DNA of 5,847 bases from JAEZAF01 sp964395665 (GTDB lineage Bacteria > Chloroflexota > Anaerolineae > Aggregatilineales > Phototrophicaceae): NCBI GenBank assembly GCA_964395665.1, contig CAYNDH010000235.1, positions 1 to 5,847 on the forward strand, in the 5' to 3' direction. The translations under genes and the position numbers were made by a program. Positions 3,632-5,847 of this stretch are shown here, piece by piece. Below the pieces are notes generated by a model. The model saw only the letters and a program-made list of their open reading frames with translations. It was not told the origin of the DNA and searched no databases. Each line of letters begins with the position of its first letter. Position 1 is the stretch's first letter.

Positions 3632-5847
3632 CTACCGGATAACCATCTCGCTGCTGCCGATCATTGGCGGAACGTTACCTTCACGGCTGGCGTTCTCCTC
3701 TGACGGGTAGTTCTCCGGATAGATGTCCTGATACGGGCTGAAGGTCATCCGCTCGGCTTCACGGTCCACCAGAATCGGCTCTGCTTCCATCGGTTCTGCC
3801 GGTGTGTTGAAGATATTGGCATCCCCCATCACATCCGATGTAAAGACGATGGTGTGATCACTGCATAACCACGTCGGCGCATAGTCCGGGATGTCGTTAT
3901 CGGTGACGAGCCGTGTCTTCTCAGTGCGGACTTCGTAGGCGTAGATATCCAGATCACCGTCGAGATTCGACTGGTAGGCGATCAGGGCATCATCCCGTGA
4001 CCACGTATGATTCGACGCGCTGCCCGCCAGATCGGAGATCAGGTGCTTGCCGCTGCCGTCGATATTCATGACGTAGATGCCGCTCTTATTACTGTCCGGC
4101 TGATAGGCGCGGAAGGCGATCTTCTCACCGTCGAACGAGACGCTGGCGTCGTGATCTTCGGTCGCGCCATCGCTCAGCAGGACGACGTCGCCCGTGGCAA
4201 TCGTCAGCTTGTAGAGCTGCCATTTGCCGCTGCGGTCGCTCTGGAAGATGACGTGCTGGCTGTCCGGCGTCCAGAAGGCGTTGATATCGCTGCTGGCGTC
4301 GTCGGTCAGTCGGGTTTCAGCGCCGCTTGCCAGGTTGAACAGGTACAGCTCCCAGTTGCCGTCGCGGTCCGTCTCGAAGACGATGTTCTGTCCGTCGGGT
4401 GACCACGCCGGATCGATGTCCTTCGCGAACGTGTTGTACGTCAGGCGGCGGATCACACTGTTATCGACACTGGCGATATACAGTTCCCAGTTTTCCAGTT
4501 CGCCGCTGTCACGGTTGCTGGTGAAGACGACCCATTCGGCGTCCGGTGAGCGTGACGGGGCCATATCGACCACATCCGGGCCGACACCCTGCGACAGATT
4601 CGGATCAAACGCTGCGATGCGCGGATCGTCGCCATCACCCAGACGGAAGATCTCCCAGTCGCCGGTCATGTTGGTGTGATAGATCAGCCACACCGGGCAG
4701 ACATCCCCACCAATGCTGATGCTGTCCCATGCGGGACGATCCACAAGGGCGGTATCCGGGCGCTGCGGTCTCAGGTCGAGCGTGGGCAGGTGATAGGTGA
4801 AGGCATCATCTGCGTCGTCGCCGCTGCTACCGCTGCCAGTTCCATCGGTGTCCGGGTTGCTGACCACACTGATTTCGCTGTCTGCATTGGAGTTATCGAG
4901 TGCTTTGTCATTACAGGTCGCAGACAGATCCAGCACAGTGCTGACGCCCTGGGTGCCGGTGGTCGAGAAGGCCAGTGTTTCGCCGTGCATCTCGGCCACG
5001 CTGATATTCACCTTGCCACCCTTCAGCACGCCCAGAGTACCGGATTTCACCACCACGCCGGTGCTGTTGGTCACGGTATAGGGCTGGTCGGCATGGCTTT
5101 CACTGCTGGTATTCTCAACGGTGAAGGTCGCGATGCCATCCGCTGTACAGACTGCGCTGCCGGTCAGGACCGGTGGTTCCACACAGTCATTGGTGATCAT
5201 CAGGGCCGTGCTTACGCCCTGGACGCCGTTGCTGGTCAGCGTGAGGGGGGTATAAACACCGCTCACCGTGATGTCGGTGCTGCCACCGATTGCGACATTC
5301 AGCGTACCGGAGTCCACCAGATTGCCCTCAACGTCGCGCACTTCATACGGCTGATCCGCAGCGCTTTCCGTGCTGGTATTGGTGATCGTGAAGACCGATG
5401 TCCCGTCGATCTGGCAGGATGCGCTGGCAGTCAGTACCGGCGGCTGGTCGCAGTCCGTGCTGACGTTGACATCGGTGGTGACACCCTGAACACCGCTGCT
5501 GGTCAGCGTCAGCGGGATGTACACGCCGGTGATGACCACTTCAGTGGCGCCGCTGACGCCGATATTCAGCGTGCCAGCGTCCACGATGTTGTTATTGGCA
5601 TCGCGCACTTCATACGGCTGGCTGGCGGCGGTATCGCGGCTGTCATTGACGATCCGGAAGACCGCATTGCCATCCAGTGTACAGACGGCGCTGGCGGTGA
5701 GCAGCGGCGGTTCGTCGCAGTCCGATGTATCGCTGACCTGCGTCGTGATGCCCTGCGGCCCGCTGCTGGTGAAGGTCAGCGGCCCCCACACGCCAGAGAT
5801 CTTGACATGCGTTGTGCCGCCGATGGCGACTTCCAGCGTACCGGAGT
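3632..5847 (-). CDS. Large secreted-type repeat protein with a C-terminal PD40/TolB-like beta-propeller, 5' end outside window
   Basis: About 737 residues are visible, and the frame is open to the right edge. The GTG at 5791 falls inside a repeat and is not the start: in-frame codons above it continue the repeat pattern (SGTLEVAIGG...ISGVW). The N-terminal visible part is tandem ~89-residue beta-sandwich repeats, each with a C-x11-C pair (likely disulfide) and a QPYEVRD-like core. An acidic Ser/Gly/Asp linker follows (about 4910-4715). Then come seven PD40-like motifs (4714-3803), for example PAWSPDGQNIVF, DRDGNWELYLF and TWSRDDALIAYQSN. The C-terminal tail is acidic, with no membrane anchor or sorting motif. 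Probable role: an extracytoplasmic binding or scaffolding protein; no catalytic residues are recognised. The signal peptide should lie beyond the window. The stop is at 3632-3634 and a terminator follows. Confidence 0.85.
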   Translation of the reverse strand, partial: SGTLEVAIGGTTHVKISGVWGPLTFTSSGPQGITTQVSDTSDCDEPPLLTASAVCTLDGNAVFRIVNDSRDTAASQPYEVRDANNNIVDAGTLNIGVSGATEVVITGVYIPLTLTSSGVQGVTTDVNVSTDCDQPPVLTASASCQIDGTSVFTITNTSTESAADQPYEVRDVEGNLVDSGTLNVAIGGSTDITVSGVYTPLTLTSNGVQGVSTALMITNDCVEPPVLTGSAVCTADGIATFTVENTSSESHADQPYTVTNSTGVVVKSGTLGVLKGGKVNISVAEMHGETLAFSTTGTQGVSTVLDLSATCNDKALDNSNADSEISVVSNPDTDGTGSGSSGDDADDAFTYHLPTLDLRPQRPDTALVDRPAWDSISIGGDVCPVWLIYHTNMTGDWEIFRLGDGDDPRIAAFDPNLSQGVGPDVVDMAPSRSPDAEWVVFTSNRDSGELENWELYIASVDNSVIRRLTYNTFAKDIDPAWSPDGQNIVFETDRDGNWELYLFNLASGAETRLTDDASSDINAFWTPDSQHVIFQSDRSGKWQLYKLTIATGDVVLLSDGATEDHDASVSFDGEKIAFRAYQPDSNKSGIYVMNIDGSGKHLISDLAGSASNHTWSRDDALIAYQSNLDGDLDIYAYEVRTEKTRLVTDNDIPDYAPTWLCSDHTIVFTSDVMGDANIFNTPAEPMEAEPILVDREAERMTFSPYQDIYPENYPSEENASREGNVPPMIGSSEMVIR
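3803..4714 (-). other. Seven-motif PD40/TolB-like propeller domain
   Basis: Seven successive blade motifs can be read: IYHTNMTGDWEIF, VFTSNRDSG...NWELY, IVFETDRDGNWELY, VIFQSDRSGKWQLY, IAFRAYQ...GIYVM, IAYQSNLDGDLDIY and IVFTSDVMGDANIF. Most are preceded by a P/A-x-W-S-P-D-like turn. The first motif lacks that turn and has GGDVCPVW instead; the last has PTWLCSD. The fifth is the most divergent, with a loop insertion and no tryptophan. TolB has six blades, so seven motifs suggest a seven-bladed ring. Confidence 0.75.
4916..5847 (-). repeat. Tandem coding repeat with a 267-bp (89-codon) period
   Basis: Units run 5719-5453, 5452-5186 and 5185-4916, with the tail of another unit at 5720-5847. 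Identical words recur at multiples of 267 bp: the 20-bp word at 5334-5353 recurs at 5601-5620; GCTGGTCAGCGT is at 5231 and 5498; AGCGTACCGGAGT is at 5301 and 5835, which is 534 bp apart. The first two complete units have 89 residues each; the last has 90 and is the most diverged. Confidence 0.85.

Noticed and set aside
5789..5791. GTG as the start codon of the propeller protein
   Set aside because: In-frame codons from 5845 down continue the repeat (SGTLEVAIGG...), and this valine aligns with the V of GVY in later units.
4916..5847. CRISPR array or DNA-level satellite
   Set aside because: The 267-bp period equals 89 codons in a single open frame, with protein-level conservation and no spacer structure.

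Overview
This 5.8 kb window appears to come from a moderately GC-rich free-living bacterium. My best guess is Chloroflexota (Anaerolineae-like). The reasons are a secreted-type protein joining cysteine-paired beta-sandwich repeats to a PD40/TolB-like propeller, and GC-rich palindromes after gene ends. No rRNA, tRNA or other decisive marker is present, so this placement is a low-confidence inference.

Layout, left to right. Positions 1-275 hold no gene but carry a perfect GC-rich palindrome, a second short palindrome and a candidate promoter. At 276-1607 (+) is an FAD-dependent oxidoreductase of the FAD_oxidored (PF12831-like) type. A 97-bp convergent gap with a hairpin follows. Then comes a minus-strand toxin-antitoxin pair, mazE (2037-2282) and mazF (to 1705), with overlapping stop and start codons, a good promoter and a palindromic operator. 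A 90-bp divergent gap separates mazE from a plus-strand phosphotriesterase-family metal hydrolase (2373-3314). A 317-bp convergent gap holds a short hairpin, a long composite hairpin and an intrinsic terminator. From 3634 to the right edge (minus strand, 5'-incomplete) lies a large protein made of tandem ~89-residue beta-sandwich repeats, an acidic linker and a seven-motif beta-propeller.

How the genes may work together: the flavin oxidoreductase and the amidohydrolase-fold hydrolase are plausible catabolic enzymes, for example oxidation followed by lactone or ester hydrolysis. They are separated by the opposite-strand mazEF pair, so they do not form a simple operon. mazEF is a self-contained, probably autoregulated stress or addiction module. 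The propeller protein looks extracytoplasmic and is functionally independent of the rest.

Most notable points: the repeat protein runs off the window with an exact 267-bp period (the GTG at 5791 is not its start); the mazEF operator is a near-perfect 21-bp palindrome resembling the E. coli mazEF operator region; and two 20-nt intergenic hairpins share a scaffold with a compensatory base-pair change. I did not find a convincing wholly new system.
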